Positions 51,999 to 60,745 of a stretch of DNA of 64,000 nucleotides are shown piece after piece. Each line of letters opens with the position of its first letter. The stretch's first letter is position 1. The translations under genes and the position numbers were made by a program. Source of the DNA: UBA7803 sp036381275 (GTDB lineage: Bacteria; Pseudomonadota; Gammaproteobacteria; Pseudomonadales; Azotimanducaceae). Location of the stretch: positions 160,988-224,987 of the forward strand of contig DASVDC010000143.1 of assembly GCA_036381275.1 (NCBI GenBank), given 5' to 3'. The notes under the pieces are model-generated. The model did not search any database. It was not told the origin of the DNA and saw only the letters and a program-made list of their open reading frames with translations.

Positions 51999-52064
51999 GC
52001 CCAGAGGCTACGCCGAACGCCGACGGCGAGGCGTGACTGCCGGCCGGCGCCGCCGTGAACGCCG

Positions 52065-52733
52065 TCACGCCCCCGGTTGCAGCCGGGCATTGACTTCGTC
52101 GAGCCGCTCAGGCGTGCCGATGTCCGTCCAGTAGCCGTCCCAGACCTGGGCAGTGAGCGCGCCTCGCCCGATCGCGGCGAAGAACAGCTCGCGCAGCGAG
52201 AACGGCTCGGCGGAACGTCCGTCGAACAGCGCCGGGTGGAGCAGCGCGATCCCGCAGTAGACGTAGCTGTCGCCGCGCGCGCTGATGCGTCCGTCGCTGA
52301 CCTCGAAGTCGCCGCGCTCGCGGAAGCTCGGCCGGGGGGTCACGACCAGGTGTGCGAGCATGCCGGCGTCGAGCCCGGTCGGCAGCGCGGTGAACGGGAA
52401 ATCGGTATAGATGTCGCCGTTCAGCACCAGGAACGGTCCCGGCCCGAGCAGCGGCAGCGCCTTCACGATGCCGCCGCCGGTTTCCAGCAGCTCCGGCTCC
52501 AGGCTGTAGGCGATCTTCACGCCGTGGCGCCGGCCGTCGCCGAACGCGTCGACGATCTGCTGGCCGAGGTGATGCAGGTTGATCACCACCTCCCGGATCC
52601 CGGCGCTGCGGAGCCACTCGAGCTGGTGTTCGAGCAGCGGCCGGCCGGCCACCTCGACCATCGGCTTCGGCATCCGATCCGTCAGCGGCCGCAGCCGCTC
52701 ACCGCGGCCGGCGGCGAGCACCATCGCCTTCAC
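52065..52733 (-). CDS. murU: N-acetylmuramate alpha-1-phosphate uridylyltransferase
   Basis: This 222-residue nucleotidyltransferase has the start KAMVLAAGRGERLRPLTDR (UTP loop), the LNGDIYTDFPF block with the metal Asp, and the CGIALLHPALF end block. MurU makes UDP-MurNAc from recycled MurNAc-1-phosphate, bypassing de novo MurA/MurB. The GTG start at 52733 overlaps the amgK stop (GTGA). Genes amgK-murU form the known salvage pair and are sited beside lptD as in Pseudomonas. Confidence 0.92.
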   Translation of the reverse strand: MKAMVLAAGRGERLRPLTDRMPKPMVEVAGRPLLEHQLEWLRSAGIREVVINLHHLGQQIVDAFGDGRRHGVKIAYSLEPELLETGGGIVKALPLLGPGPFLVLNGDIYTDFPFTALPTGLDAGMLAHLVVTPRPSFRERGDFEVSDGRISARGDSYVYCGIALLHPALFDGRSAEPFSLRELFFAAIGRGALTAQVWDGYWTDIGTPERLDEVNARLQPGA

Positions 52734-53737
52734 CGGAGCGCCTCCAGCCGGGCGCGGGCCCGGGGCAGCACGCTCTCGACGTGCGCGGCGAGCGCGGCGA
52801 GCGCCGGATGGGCGGCCGCGAGCGCCCCGATGCGCTCGAGAACCGGGACGATGTGCGGCAGGTGGCTCGCCCGGCCGTCGCGCAGCCGCAGGCGCGCGAA
52901 GATGCCCACCGCCTTGAGCTGGCGCTGCAGCGCGGTGAAGTCGAGGTCGCGGGCGAAGCTCGCGGGATCGAGCGGCAGCGTCGTGACGCCGAGGTAAGCG
53001 TCCCGCCACCGTGCCACCTCCGCTTCGTCGAAGCGGTAGTAGCAGTCGCGCAAGAGCGACGCCAGATCGTAGCCGGCCGGTCCCATCAGCGCATCCTGGA
53101 AGTCCACCACGCCGACCTCGCCGGCGGGGGTCAGCAGCAGGTTCCGGCAGTGGAAGTCCCGGTGCACGCAGACGACCGGCTGGCGCTGGGTCGACTCGAT
53201 CAGGATCTCGAACGCTTCGTCGAGCCCCGGTGCCGGGCCGTGCTCGAGCAGCCGGCCGAGGAACCACTCGCGGTAGATGCCGAGCTCGTCCTCGAAGCGC
53301 TGGCGCGTGTACGGCGGTATGCGCGCATCGTCGATGCGTTGCAGGCGGTGCAGCACCTCGAGCGCGCGCGGCAGCACCGAAGCGGGGCCGGCGCTCTCGT
53401 AGACGTCCTCGAAGTGCTGCTCGCCGAGGTCCGACATCAGCGCGAAGCCGCGCGCCTCGTCGACCGCGAGCAGCCGGGGCACGCCGATGCCGTGCTGCGC
53501 GAACAGCTCGGCCAGCAGCACGAACTGCCGGTTGTTCTCGAGCTCCGGCGGCGAGGCCATCACCACCAGCGTCCTCGGCGCGGCCGCCGCGTCGCTCTGC
53601 CAGTGCAACCGGTAGAAGCGGCGATGGCTCGCCTCTACGCGCAGCGGCTGCCAGCCTTGCAATCGGACGCCGTCGTTCGGGCCCCCGTAGAGTTCCGTCA
53701 CCCGGTCGAGCGACCAGGCGCGTGCTGCTTCGTCCAT
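52730..53737 (-). CDS. amgK: anomeric MurNAc/GlcNAc kinase
   Basis: This 335-residue APH-fold kinase has VHRDFHCRNLLL (catalytic loop, about 195-206) and VDFQDALMGPAGYDLASLL (metal-binding loop). AmgK phosphorylates recycled MurNAc and GlcNAc at the anomeric position, feeding MurU. The adjacent coupled murU supports the identification over a general aminoglycoside-kinase-like protein. It is divergent from lptD, 49 bases apart. Length matches the family. Confidence 0.92.
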   Translation of the reverse strand: MDEAARAWSLDRVTELYGGPNDGVRLQGWQPLRVEASHRRFYRLHWQSDAAAAPRTLVVMASPPELENNRQFVLLAELFAQHGIGVPRLLAVDEARGFALMSDLGEQHFEDVYESAGPASVLPRALEVLHRLQRIDDARIPPYTRQRFEDELGIYREWFLGRLLEHGPAPGLDEAFEILIESTQRQPVVCVHRDFHCRNLLLTPAGEVGVVDFQDALMGPAGYDLASLLRDCYYRFDEAEVARWRDAYLGVTTLPLDPASFARDLDFTALQRQLKAVGIFARLRLRDGRASHLPHIVPVLERIGALAAAHPALAALAAHVESVLPRARARLEALR

Positions 53738-53786
53738 CCGCGAATTCTAGTCGCGGGGCGGGGGAAAAACCGTATGATGCAGCGCC

Positions 53787-56252
53787 ATGCAAAGTCGGGG
53801 GAACAGGGACGGCCCGCTCGGGGTCCTGGCCCGGGTCTGTGTCCTCGGTAGCCTGGCCGCGTCGGCGACGAGCGTCGCGGCCGAGCCACAGCAGCCGGCG
53901 CAGCTCGATGCCGGCGAGCGCTTCCGGATCGTGGACGATCTGGCGGCGAGCCTCTGGGTGCCGCGCGAGGCGCTTTCGCCCGAGCGCGCGGCGCGGATGC
54001 CGAGCTACTGCCGGGGCGGCTACCGGATCTTCACCTACCCGCATCCGATCGACAGCGAACCGGACCGGTTTCCGATCCACGCCGAGGGCACGCGCGCCGA
54101 CTACCGGATGGCGGGTGAGATCGACCTCGAGGGCGACGTGCGCCTCGAGCAGGGCAATCGCACGCTCGCGGCGGCCCGCGCGCACATCGACCGGACCGCG
54201 CGCGAGGGCACGGTCGACGGCGGCGTGCGGCTGCAGGAGCCGGGCCTGGTGATGCAGGGTGAACGGGCCCGCGTGAACCTCGACACGCACGCGGCCGTCG
54301 TCGAGCAGGTGGACTTCGTGCTGCTGGACAGTGCGCTGCGCGGTGACGCCCGTCGCGTCGCGCAGGACGGTGCCGGGAACATGACGATGACGGGCGGCTC
54401 GTTCACCCGCTGCGAGCCGGGCAACGAGAACTGGCGGCTCAGCGCCTCCTCCGTGGAGGTGACGGACGGCGAGGTGTTCGGGACGGCGCGCGACGCGGTG
54501 CTCAGGGTGCGCGGCGTGCCGGTGTTCTACACACCCTACATCCGCTTCCCGGTCACCGACGACCGGCAGTCGGGCTGGCTGTTCCCCGACGTCGCCTTTT
54601 CGGACGAGGACGGCACCGACGTGTCGCTGCCGTACTATCTGAACCTCGCGCCGAACTACGACGCGACGCTGATTCCGCGTTGGGTCAGCCGGCGGGGCGT
54701 GGGCCTCGAGGGCGAGTTCCGACACCTGTCGGGCTGGCAGGAGACGGTGCTGTCCGGCGCTTACCTGCACAAGGACGACCTCTACGACGGCGAGCTGTCG
54801 CGCGAGGATTTCGAGGACCTGGCGGCGGAAGGCGCGGTGGACGGGCCGTTCGAGCCCGAGGATCGCTGGCTCTATGCGATGGAGCATTCCGGCGCGATCG
54901 GCAATTTCACCACGCAGGTCGACTACACCGCGGTCAGCGACCGCGATTACTTCCGGGACCTCGGCAGCGACCTGGCCGTGTCGAGCGAGATCGAGCTGGA
55001 GCGGCGCGGAGAGATCCAGTACGCCCAGGGCGGGTGGCTGGTACGGCTCTGGGCTCAGCGCTTCCAGCGGCTCGACGAGGCGCGGGTCGATCCCTATCAG
55101 CGGCTGCCGGAGCTCGACGTCAGTTATCTCGGCGAGCTGCCGGGGCCGTTCGAGTGGAGCGTGCTGACCTCGGCGGTGACCTTCGAGCGCAACAACGACG
55201 ACCTCACCGGTGCGGCCGCCGTGGTCGGCGACCGGATCCACGTCGAGCCGCGGCTGCGGCTGCCGCTGTCGGCGCCCTGGGGCTTTCTGACGTTGACCGG
55301 CGGCTACCGGCATACGCGCTACGACCTGCGCGACGTGCCGGAGGCGGCGGATCCGCGGCCGAAGCGCGGCATCGGGCTCGGCAGCGCGCACGCGGGGCTG
55401 TTCTTCGAACGGGAGCTCGGCTGGTTCGACCGCGCGCTGGTTCAGACCCTCGAGCCGCAGGTGTTCTACCTGTATCAGGAGTTCGAGTCCCAGCAGGACC
55501 TGCCGCGGTTCGATGCGAGCGCGCTGACGTTCGGCTTCAGCCAGCTCTTTCGCGACAACCGCTTCTCCGGGCTCGACCGCATCGGCGACGCCAATCAGGC
55601 GAGCTACGGCCTCACGACCCGCTTCCTCGATGGGAATACCGGGGCCGAGTACTTCCGCGCCAGCGCCGGCGTGATCGACTATTTCGCGGACCGGCGGGTG
55701 ACGCTCAGCGGGCAGCCAGTGGAAGAGGATGCCGAGTCCACCTCGGCGATCGCCGGCGAGCTCGCGGCGCGCATCGGCGGCGGCTGGAGTGCGAGAGGCA
55801 CCACGGTCTGGAATCCGCACCAGTCGCGCTGGGACGAGATCGGCGCGGCGTTGCAGTACCGCGGCGACAACCGGCACATCGTGAACCTCGGCTACCGCAA
55901 GCGGCCGGCCGAAGACATCGATCAGACCGACGTGTCGCTGTACTGGCCGATCAGCCGCCACTTCGCGGTGATGGGCCGGTGGAACTACGATCGGGTCAGC
56001 GGTCGAACGATTGAGGGATTCGGCGGCATCGAATACAACGACTGCTGCTGGCGGATCCGGCTCATGGCCCGACGTTTCCTCGACAGTCCCACCGGCCGTA
56101 ATCTCGATACCGTGGAAGCGGACGAAGGCATCTTCGTGCAGATCGTGTTCAAGGGGCTGGCCGGGTTCGGCGACAAGGTGGAGTCGGTGCTTTCGCGGGG
56201 CATCCGCGGTTATCGGACGGAGATGAGGGATGACTATCAGGCGGGGTTCTGA
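53787..56252 (+). CDS. lptD: LPS-assembly outer membrane protein LptD
   Basis: This 821-residue protein has a signal peptide (about 12-32, ending VAAEP) and an OstA-type N-terminal beta-jellyroll (about 95-230: ADYRMAGEIDLEGDVRLEQG). A long C-terminal barrel follows. Four conserved-type cysteines are visible: Cys75, Cys209 and the pair near 753-754. That is the pattern needed for the interdomain disulfides formed by DsbA. It inserts LPS at the cell surface with LptE. Its end overlaps surA by 23 bases. The divergent amgK gene is 49 bases upstream. Confidence 0.95.
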   Translation: MQSRGNRDGPLGVLARVCVLGSLAASATSVAAEPQQPAQLDAGERFRIVDDLAASLWVPREALSPERAARMPSYCRGGYRIFTYPHPIDSEPDRFPIHAEGTRADYRMAGEIDLEGDVRLEQGNRTLAAARAHIDRTAREGTVDGGVRLQEPGLVMQGERARVNLDTHAAVVEQVDFVLLDSALRGDARRVAQDGAGNMTMTGGSFTRCEPGNENWRLSASSVEVTDGEVFGTARDAVLRVRGVPVFYTPYIRFPVTDDRQSGWLFPDVAFSDEDGTDVSLPYYLNLAPNYDATLIPRWVSRRGVGLEGEFRHLSGWQETVLSGAYLHKDDLYDGELSREDFEDLAAEGAVDGPFEPEDRWLYAMEHSGAIGNFTTQVDYTAVSDRDYFRDLGSDLAVSSEIELERRGEIQYAQGGWLVRLWAQRFQRLDEARVDPYQRLPELDVSYLGELPGPFEWSVLTSAVTFERNNDDLTGAAAVVGDRIHVEPRLRLPLSAPWGFLTLTGGYRHTRYDLRDVPEAADPRPKRGIGLGSAHAGLFFERELGWFDRALVQTLEPQVFYLYQEFESQQDLPRFDASALTFGFSQLFRDNRFSGLDRIGDANQASYGLTTRFLDGNTGAEYFRASAGVIDYFADRRVTLSGQPVEEDAESTSAIAGELAARIGGGWSARGTTVWNPHQSRWDEIGAALQYRGDNRHIVNLGYRKRPAEDIDQTDVSLYWPISRHFAVMGRWNYDRVSGRTIEGFGGIEYNDCCWRIRLMARRFLDSPTGRNLDTVEADEGIFVQIVFKGLAGFGDKVESVLSRGIRGYRTEMRDDYQAGF

Positions 56253-57678
56253 CCACCACGGCGGGAGCAGCCCCTGCAGGAGCCGCCCCTGTGGGAGCGG
56301 CCCCTGTGGGAGCGGCCTCCGGCCGCGAACCGGCTCGGGCGTTCGCGGCCGGAGGCTGCTCCCACAGCGGTGGTCTGCGCTGCTGGCGCTGACGCTGATG
56401 TTGACCGCGATGGCGCCCGCCCACGCCGAGTACCGCGAGCTCGACGGCATCGTCGCGGTGGTCAACGACGACGTGGTGCTCGCGTCGGAGCTCGTCTCGA
56501 GGCTCGAGACCGTGCGCAAGCAGATCGCGGAGGCGAACGTGCAGGCGCCGCCGGACGACATCCTGATCAGTCAGATCATGGAGCGGCTGATCCTGGAGAG
56601 CCTGCAGCTTCAGGAGGCGGAGCAGCGCGGCGTGCGGGTCGACGACGAGACGCTGACCCGGACGGTGATGCAGTTCGCCGAGCAGAACGGCATGACCCTC
56701 GAGCAATTCCAGCAGGCACTCGCGCAGGACGGTATAGGCTACGCCGAGTTCCGCGAGCAGATCCGCCGCGAGATCATCATCAACCGGCTGCAGCGCAACC
56801 TGGTCAGCCGGCGCATCGCGATCAGCGACAAGGACATCGACGACCTGCTGAACTCGCCCTACTACCAGCAGCTTCTCTCGGACGAGTACCGTGTCGGACA
56901 CATCCTGCTCAGCATCGAGGAGGACGCGCCCGACGACGTGGTGCAGGCGGCCCGCGCGGAGGCCCGCCGCATCGTCGCCGAGCTGCGCGACGGCGCGCCG
57001 TTCCGGGAGATGGCCATCGCCCATTCGTCGGCCCCGACGGCTCTGGAAGGGGGCGATCTCGGCTGGCGGCGGGCGGGTGAGCTGCCGAGCCTGTTCGCCG
57101 AGACGGTGCTGCAGCTCGAGCCCGGCGAGACGGCCGACCCGATCGAGACCGCGGGCGCGATCCACATCGTCCAGCTCCTCGGCGTGCGCGGAGCGAGCAC
57201 CCAGAGCGAGCAGCAGGCGCAGGTGCGCCACATTCTGGTGCGTCCGTCGGCGATCCGCACCGAGGAAGAGACCGAGGCGCTGATCCGCGACCTGCACCGG
57301 CGTATTACCGAGGAGGGCGCCGACTTCGCGGAGCTCGCGCGCGAGCACTCGGAGGATCCGGGCAGCGCGCTGAACGGCGGCAATCTCGGCTGGACGTCCG
57401 GCCAGGAGTTCGTGCCGGAGTTCCAGCAGGCGCTGGCGGCAACCCCGACCGGAGAGGTCTCGGAGCCGTTCAGGACCCAGTACGGCTGGCACGTACTCGA
57501 GGTGCAGGACCGCCGCGTGCAGGACATGAGCGAGGAGTCGCGCCGACGCATGGCGCTGCAGATCCTGCACCAGCGGCGCTTCGACGAGGAGCTCCAGGAG
57601 TGGCTGAAGGAGCTGCGCGACGAGGCCTACATCGACATTCGGCTGGGAGCCGGGAATGCTCGCGGTAACACCGGGTGA
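56230..57678 (+). CDS. surA: periplasmic chaperone / prolyl isomerase SurA
   Basis: This 482-residue protein has a SurA N-terminal helical domain (LDGIVAVVNDDVVLASELVS) and two parvulin domains (starting RVGHILLSIEEDAP, and QVRHILVRPSAI). A hydrophobic signal segment (SALLALTLMLTAMAPAHA) is present. The region before it, residues 10-45, is encoded by a REP palindrome (CGSGPCGSGLRPR and related), so the N-region is abnormally long. In-frame starts nearer the signal segment are few (ATG 56398 would leave only part of it). It chaperones outer membrane proteins such as LptD. Confidence 0.93.
   Translation: MTIRRGSDHHGGSSPCRSRPCGSGPCGSGLRPRTGSGVRGRRLLPQRWSALLALTLMLTAMAPAHAEYRELDGIVAVVNDDVVLASELVSRLETVRKQIAEANVQAPPDDILISQIMERLILESLQLQEAEQRGVRVDDETLTRTVMQFAEQNGMTLEQFQQALAQDGIGYAEFREQIRREIIINRLQRNLVSRRIAISDKDIDDLLNSPYYQQLLSDEYRVGHILLSIEEDAPDDVVQAARAEARRIVAELRDGAPFREMAIAHSSAPTALEGGDLGWRRAGELPSLFAETVLQLEPGETADPIETAGAIHIVQLLGVRGASTQSEQQAQVRHILVRPSAIRTEEETEALIRDLHRRITEEGADFAELAREHSEDPGSALNGGNLGWTSGQEFVPEFQQALAATPTGEVSEPFRTQYGWHVLEVQDRRVQDMSEESRRRMALQILHQRRFDEELQEWLKELRDEAYIDIRLGAGNARGNTG
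56272..56367. repeat. REP palindrome in the surA 5' coding region
   Basis: A 27-base inverted repeat (56304-56330 with 56341-56367, one mismatch) carries the GTGGGAGCGGCCTCCGGCC motif. Two further partial copies of the arm (CCTGCAGGAGCCGCC and CCTGTGGGAGCGGCC) precede it at 56277-56303. It lies between the surA ATG and its signal-peptide core. It would form a strong hairpin in the surA mRNA close to the start codon. Confidence 0.85.
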
Positions 57679-58609
57679 ACCGGCCGGGATCGGCCCGGAC
57701 CTGGTCGTCACGCTGGCGGCCGCCGCGCGTGAGCAGGACTGGGTCGCGGTCGCCGACCCCGATCTGCTGCGCGAGCGGGCGCGCGCACTCGGCCTCGCGC
57801 TCGAGCTGGACGAGGACCTCGACCGGCCGAGCCGCGCGGCCGGCCGGCTGACCGTCGTGCCGGTGCCGGTGGCGGCGCCGGTGGTGCCCGGTGAGCTCGA
57901 CGTGGCGAACACCGGCTACGTGCTGCGCACGCTCGAGCTCGCGACCGACGGCTGCCTCGCCGGACGCTTCCGCGGCCTCGTCACCGGGCCGGTGCAGAAA
58001 TCCATCATCAACGACGCCGGCATCGCGTTCTCCGGCCACACCGAATTCCTCTGCGAGCGCGCCGGTGCCGACGACGTGGTGATGCTGCTCGTGGCCGGGG
58101 AGCTGCGCGTCGCGCTCGCCACCACGCATCTGCCGCTGCGCGCGGTGCCGGACGCGATCACGCAGGAGCGGCTCGAGCGGCGGCTCGCGATTCTGCTGAG
58201 CGGCCTCGAGCGGCGCTTCCGGATACCGGCGCCGCGGGTGCTGGTCGCGGGCCTCAATCCGCACGCGGGCGAGTCGGGGCACCTCGGCACCGAGGAGCGC
58301 GACGTGATCGAACCGGTCTGCGCGGCGGCACGCGCGGCGGGCCATCGCGTGCGCGGTCCGCTGCCCGCCGACACGCTGTTCACGCAGGAGCTACTCGCCG
58401 AAGCCGATGCGGTGCTGGCGATGTATCACGATCAGGGCCTGCCGGTACTCAAGCACGCCGGCTTCGGCGAAGCGGTGAACGTGACGCTCGGGCTGCCGTT
58501 CGTGCGCACCTCGGTCGACCACGGCACGGCGCTCGACCTCGCCGGCACCGGACGGGCGCGGACCGGGAGTCTCGCCGCGGCGCTCGCGCTCGCGGACCGG
58601 CTCGCGTGA
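57656..58609 (+). CDS. pdxA: 4-hydroxythreonine-4-phosphate dehydrogenase
   Basis: This 317-residue protein has the start TPGEPAGIGPDLV and the substrate/metal blocks SGHTEFLCE, NPHAGESGHLGTEE and AMYHDQGLPVLK, each with the ligands of PdxA. It oxidises 4-phosphohydroxythreonine in vitamin B6 synthesis. It is slightly short at the start; the ATG at 57656 lies inside surA (23-base overlap) and the normal first strand follows immediately. The stop overlaps the rsmA start as GTGA. Confidence 0.95.
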   Translation: MLAVTPGEPAGIGPDLVVTLAAAAREQDWVAVADPDLLRERARALGLALELDEDLDRPSRAAGRLTVVPVPVAAPVVPGELDVANTGYVLRTLELATDGCLAGRFRGLVTGPVQKSIINDAGIAFSGHTEFLCERAGADDVVMLLVAGELRVALATTHLPLRAVPDAITQERLERRLAILLSGLERRFRIPAPRVLVAGLNPHAGESGHLGTEERDVIEPVCAAARAAGHRVRGPLPADTLFTQELLAEADAVLAMYHDQGLPVLKHAGFGEAVNVTLGLPFVRTSVDHGTALDLAGTGRARTGSLAAALALADRLA

Positions 58610-59373
58610 GGGCGCGCAAGCGCTTCGGCCAGCACTTCCTCACCGATCACGGCGTGCTGGACCGGCTCGCGAAGGCGATCCGCCCCCGCCCGGACGATCG
58701 GATGCTGGAGATCGGGCCGGGGCACGGTGCGCTGACGGAGCGGCTGTTCGGCGCGACCCAACGCTACCTCGCGGTGGAGATCGACCGGGACCTGGTGCCG
58801 ATGCTGAAGGCACGTTTCCCCGGCATCGAGCTCGTGAACGACGACATCCTGCGGGTGGATCTCGATGCCATGCTCGACGGCGGCCGCTGGCGCCTGGTCG
58901 GGAATCTGCCGTACAACATTTCGACGCCGCTTCTGGTGACGCTGCTCGGCCGGCTCGAGCACATCGCCGACATGCACTTCATGCTGCAGCGCGAGGTGGC
59001 GGCGCGGCTCGCCGGCCGTCCCGGCACGAAGGCCTGGGGCCGCATCGCGGTGCTCACGCAATACCACTGCGAGGTCGAGCCGTTGTTCGACGTCGCGCCG
59101 GAGAGCTTCGAGCCGCCGCCGCAGGTCTGGTCGAGCGTCGTGCGACTGACGCCGCGGCGCGACACCCTCGGGCTCGAGCGGCCGACTGCGTTCGATGCGG
59201 TGTTGCGTCACGCGTTCGGTCAGCGCCGCAAGCGCCTCGGCAACGCGCTACAATCGTTGCCGGTGGACTGGGACCGGGCCGGCGTCGATCGCGGCCGGCG
59301 TGCCGACGAGCTCTCGGTGGCGGAGTTCGTGGCGCTCGCCAACGCGCTCGCGCGAGAGGAGCCGCGCGATTGA
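58606..59373 (+). CDS. rsmA: 16S rRNA dimethyladenosine transferase
   Basis: This 255-residue protein has ARKRFGQHFLTDHGVLD at the start, then the SAM loop EIGPGHGALTE (about 37-47) and the NLPYNIS catalytic motif (about 105-111). A C-terminal helical domain ends the protein. It dimethylates A1518 and A1519 in 16S rRNA. GTG 58606 overlaps the pdxA stop, and its own stop overlaps apaG as TTGA. The order pdxA-rsmA-apaG-apaH is the standard enterobacterial and pseudomonad one. Confidence 0.96.
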   Translation: MRARKRFGQHFLTDHGVLDRLAKAIRPRPDDRMLEIGPGHGALTERLFGATQRYLAVEIDRDLVPMLKARFPGIELVNDDILRVDLDAMLDGGRWRLVGNLPYNISTPLLVTLLGRLEHIADMHFMLQREVAARLAGRPGTKAWGRIAVLTQYHCEVEPLFDVAPESFEPPPQVWSSVVRLTPRRDTLGLERPTAFDAVLRHAFGQRRKRLGNALQSLPVDWDRAGVDRGRRADELSVAEFVALANALAREEPRD

Positions 59374-59735
59374 GAATCTCCGTCGAAGCCGAGAGCTGCT
59401 ATCTCGATCGGGAGTCCGATCCGAGCGAACGCCGCTACGTGTTCGCATACACGATCACGATCCGCAACGAAGGCAATGAAGCCGGGCGCCTGCTGAACCG
59501 CCACTGGTGGGTGACCGACGGACAGGGCAGGGTCCAGGAAGTGGCGGGCGTCGGCGTGGTCGGGCAACAGCCGCGCATCCCGCCCGGTGAGTCGTTCCGT
59601 TACACGAGCGCGGCGATGCTGACGACGCCGGTCGGCGCGATGCACGGCCACTACGAGTTCGCAAACGACGACGGCGAGATCTTCCGTGTCGAGATACCGG
59701 CGTTCGGTCTGCGTGTACCCTCGATCCTTCACTGA
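59370..59735 (+). CDS. apaG: ApaG domain protein
   Basis: This 121-residue beta-sandwich protein has blocks FAYTITIRNEGNEAG, LLNRHWWVTDGQG, EVAGVGVVGQQPRI and MHGHYEF. It is close to E. coli ApaG (125 residues). Its biochemical role is not settled; it is linked to diadenosine polyphosphate metabolism and cation resistance. The TTG start overlaps the rsmA stop. apaH begins 57 bases downstream, not directly coupled. Confidence 0.93.
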   Translation: MRISVEAESCYLDRESDPSERRYVFAYTITIRNEGNEAGRLLNRHWWVTDGQGRVQEVAGVGVVGQQPRIPPGESFRYTSAAMLTTPVGAMHGHYEFANDDGEIFRVEIPAFGLRVPSILH

Positions 59736-59791
59736 TGGTGTGGCATACATATTGCCTCGCCTTGTTCATGAACTACACGTTCGACGAGCAG

Positions 59792-60601
59792 ATGCCCACT
59801 TACGCCGTCGGTGACATCCAAGGTTGCTACGACGAATTCGTCGCGCTGCTGGATCGGCTCGAGTTCGAGCCGCAGCGCGATCGGTTGTGGCTGGTGGGCG
59901 ATCTCGTCAATCGCGGGCCGAAATCACTGGATGTGGTACGGAAAGTGCGCGCGCTCGGCGATGCCGCGATCACGGTGCTCGGCAATCACGACCTGCATCT
60001 GCTGGCGGTGCGTTACGGCGGGCACGCGCCGAAGCGCGGTGATACGTTCGGTGATTTGTTGGCCGCAGCGGATTCGGACGAGCTGGTGGAGTGGCTGCGG
60101 AGTCAGCCGCTGTTGGTGGTGGACGAACAGCTCGGCTTCGTGATGTCGCATGCGGGCATACCGCACATCTGGAACCTGGACGAAGCACAAGAGCGCGCAC
60201 GCGAAGTCGAAGCGGTGATCCGCGGCGAGGCGTTCGTCGAGTACCTCGCCGGGCTGTACGGCAACGAGCCTGCCTGCTGGCGGGACGATCTCGAGGGGCT
60301 GGACCGCTGGCGGATCATCACGAATTTCTTCACCCGGATGCGCCTCGTGGACGAGCAGGGGTGCCTGAACCTCACGCACAAGGGCGGCCCCGACGACGCG
60401 CCGGCGGGATGGTATCCGTGGTACCGGCTGCGCGCGCGCAACCCGCTGCCGGTGCGGATCCTGTTCGGGCATTGGGCCGCGCTCGGCGGCGAAACGGGTG
60501 ACGATGCAGCGATCGGATTGGATACGGGGTGCGTCTGGGGCGGTTCGCTGACCGCGATGTGCCTCGAGACGGGTGAGCTTACCAGTATAACGGCAGGATG
60601 A
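59792..60601 (+). CDS. apaH: bis(5'-nucleosyl)-tetraphosphatase (symmetrical)
   Basis: This 269-residue metallophosphatase has motifs GDIQGCYDE (about 7-15), GDLVNRGPKS (about 35-44) and GNHDLHLLA (about 64-72). A later SHAG and FGHWAALGG complete the site. It hydrolyses Ap4A and, in E. coli, removes Np4 caps from RNA. I chose ATG 59792 (MPTYAVGD) because family members begin there. ATG 59768 or 59735 would add 8 or 19 unlike residues. It closes the lptD-surA-pdxA-rsmA-apaG-apaH set. Confidence 0.94.
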   Translation: MPTYAVGDIQGCYDEFVALLDRLEFEPQRDRLWLVGDLVNRGPKSLDVVRKVRALGDAAITVLGNHDLHLLAVRYGGHAPKRGDTFGDLLAAADSDELVEWLRSQPLLVVDEQLGFVMSHAGIPHIWNLDEAQERAREVEAVIRGEAFVEYLAGLYGNEPACWRDDLEGLDRWRIITNFFTRMRLVDEQGCLNLTHKGGPDDAPAGWYPWYRLRARNPLPVRILFGHWAALGGETGDDAAIGLDTGCVWGGSLTAMCLETGELTSITAG

Positions 60602-60636
60602 CGGTTCAGTGACGACTTTTTTACTGCCGTTGTAAC

Positions 60637-60650
60637 TGGCACTTTCTTGC
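60637..60650 (+). promoter_or_regulatory. candidate sigma-54-like promoter upstream of prkA
   Basis: TGGCAC (60637-60642) followed by TTGC (60647-60650) resembles the -24/-12 elements of sigma-54 promoters, and yeaGH of E. coli is sigma-54 dependent. The GG to GC spacing is 9 bases, one less than the usual 10, so function is doubtful. It lies 87 bases from the prkA start with no other gene between. Stress sigma factors may also act here. Confidence 0.35.
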
Positions 60651-60745
60651 CCGAGGACTACTCTAAGCGATAGGAGCCGGAGAAGCCGTCGAACGAAAAG
60701 AAGCGGAGAAACTGAGAGGGGGAAGCAGCACACAGGAGGCTGACG

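Noticed and set aside
52065..56561. A 1498-residue minus-strand frame through lptD, amgK and murU
   Set aside because: Only its last 222 residues are a real protein (murU). The rest is antisense to lptD or out of frame in amgK.
60589..60631. AACGGCAG/CTGCCGTT inverted repeat at the apaH end as a terminator
   Set aside because: The loop is 27 bases and no T-run follows the right arm, so a stable terminator is unlikely.
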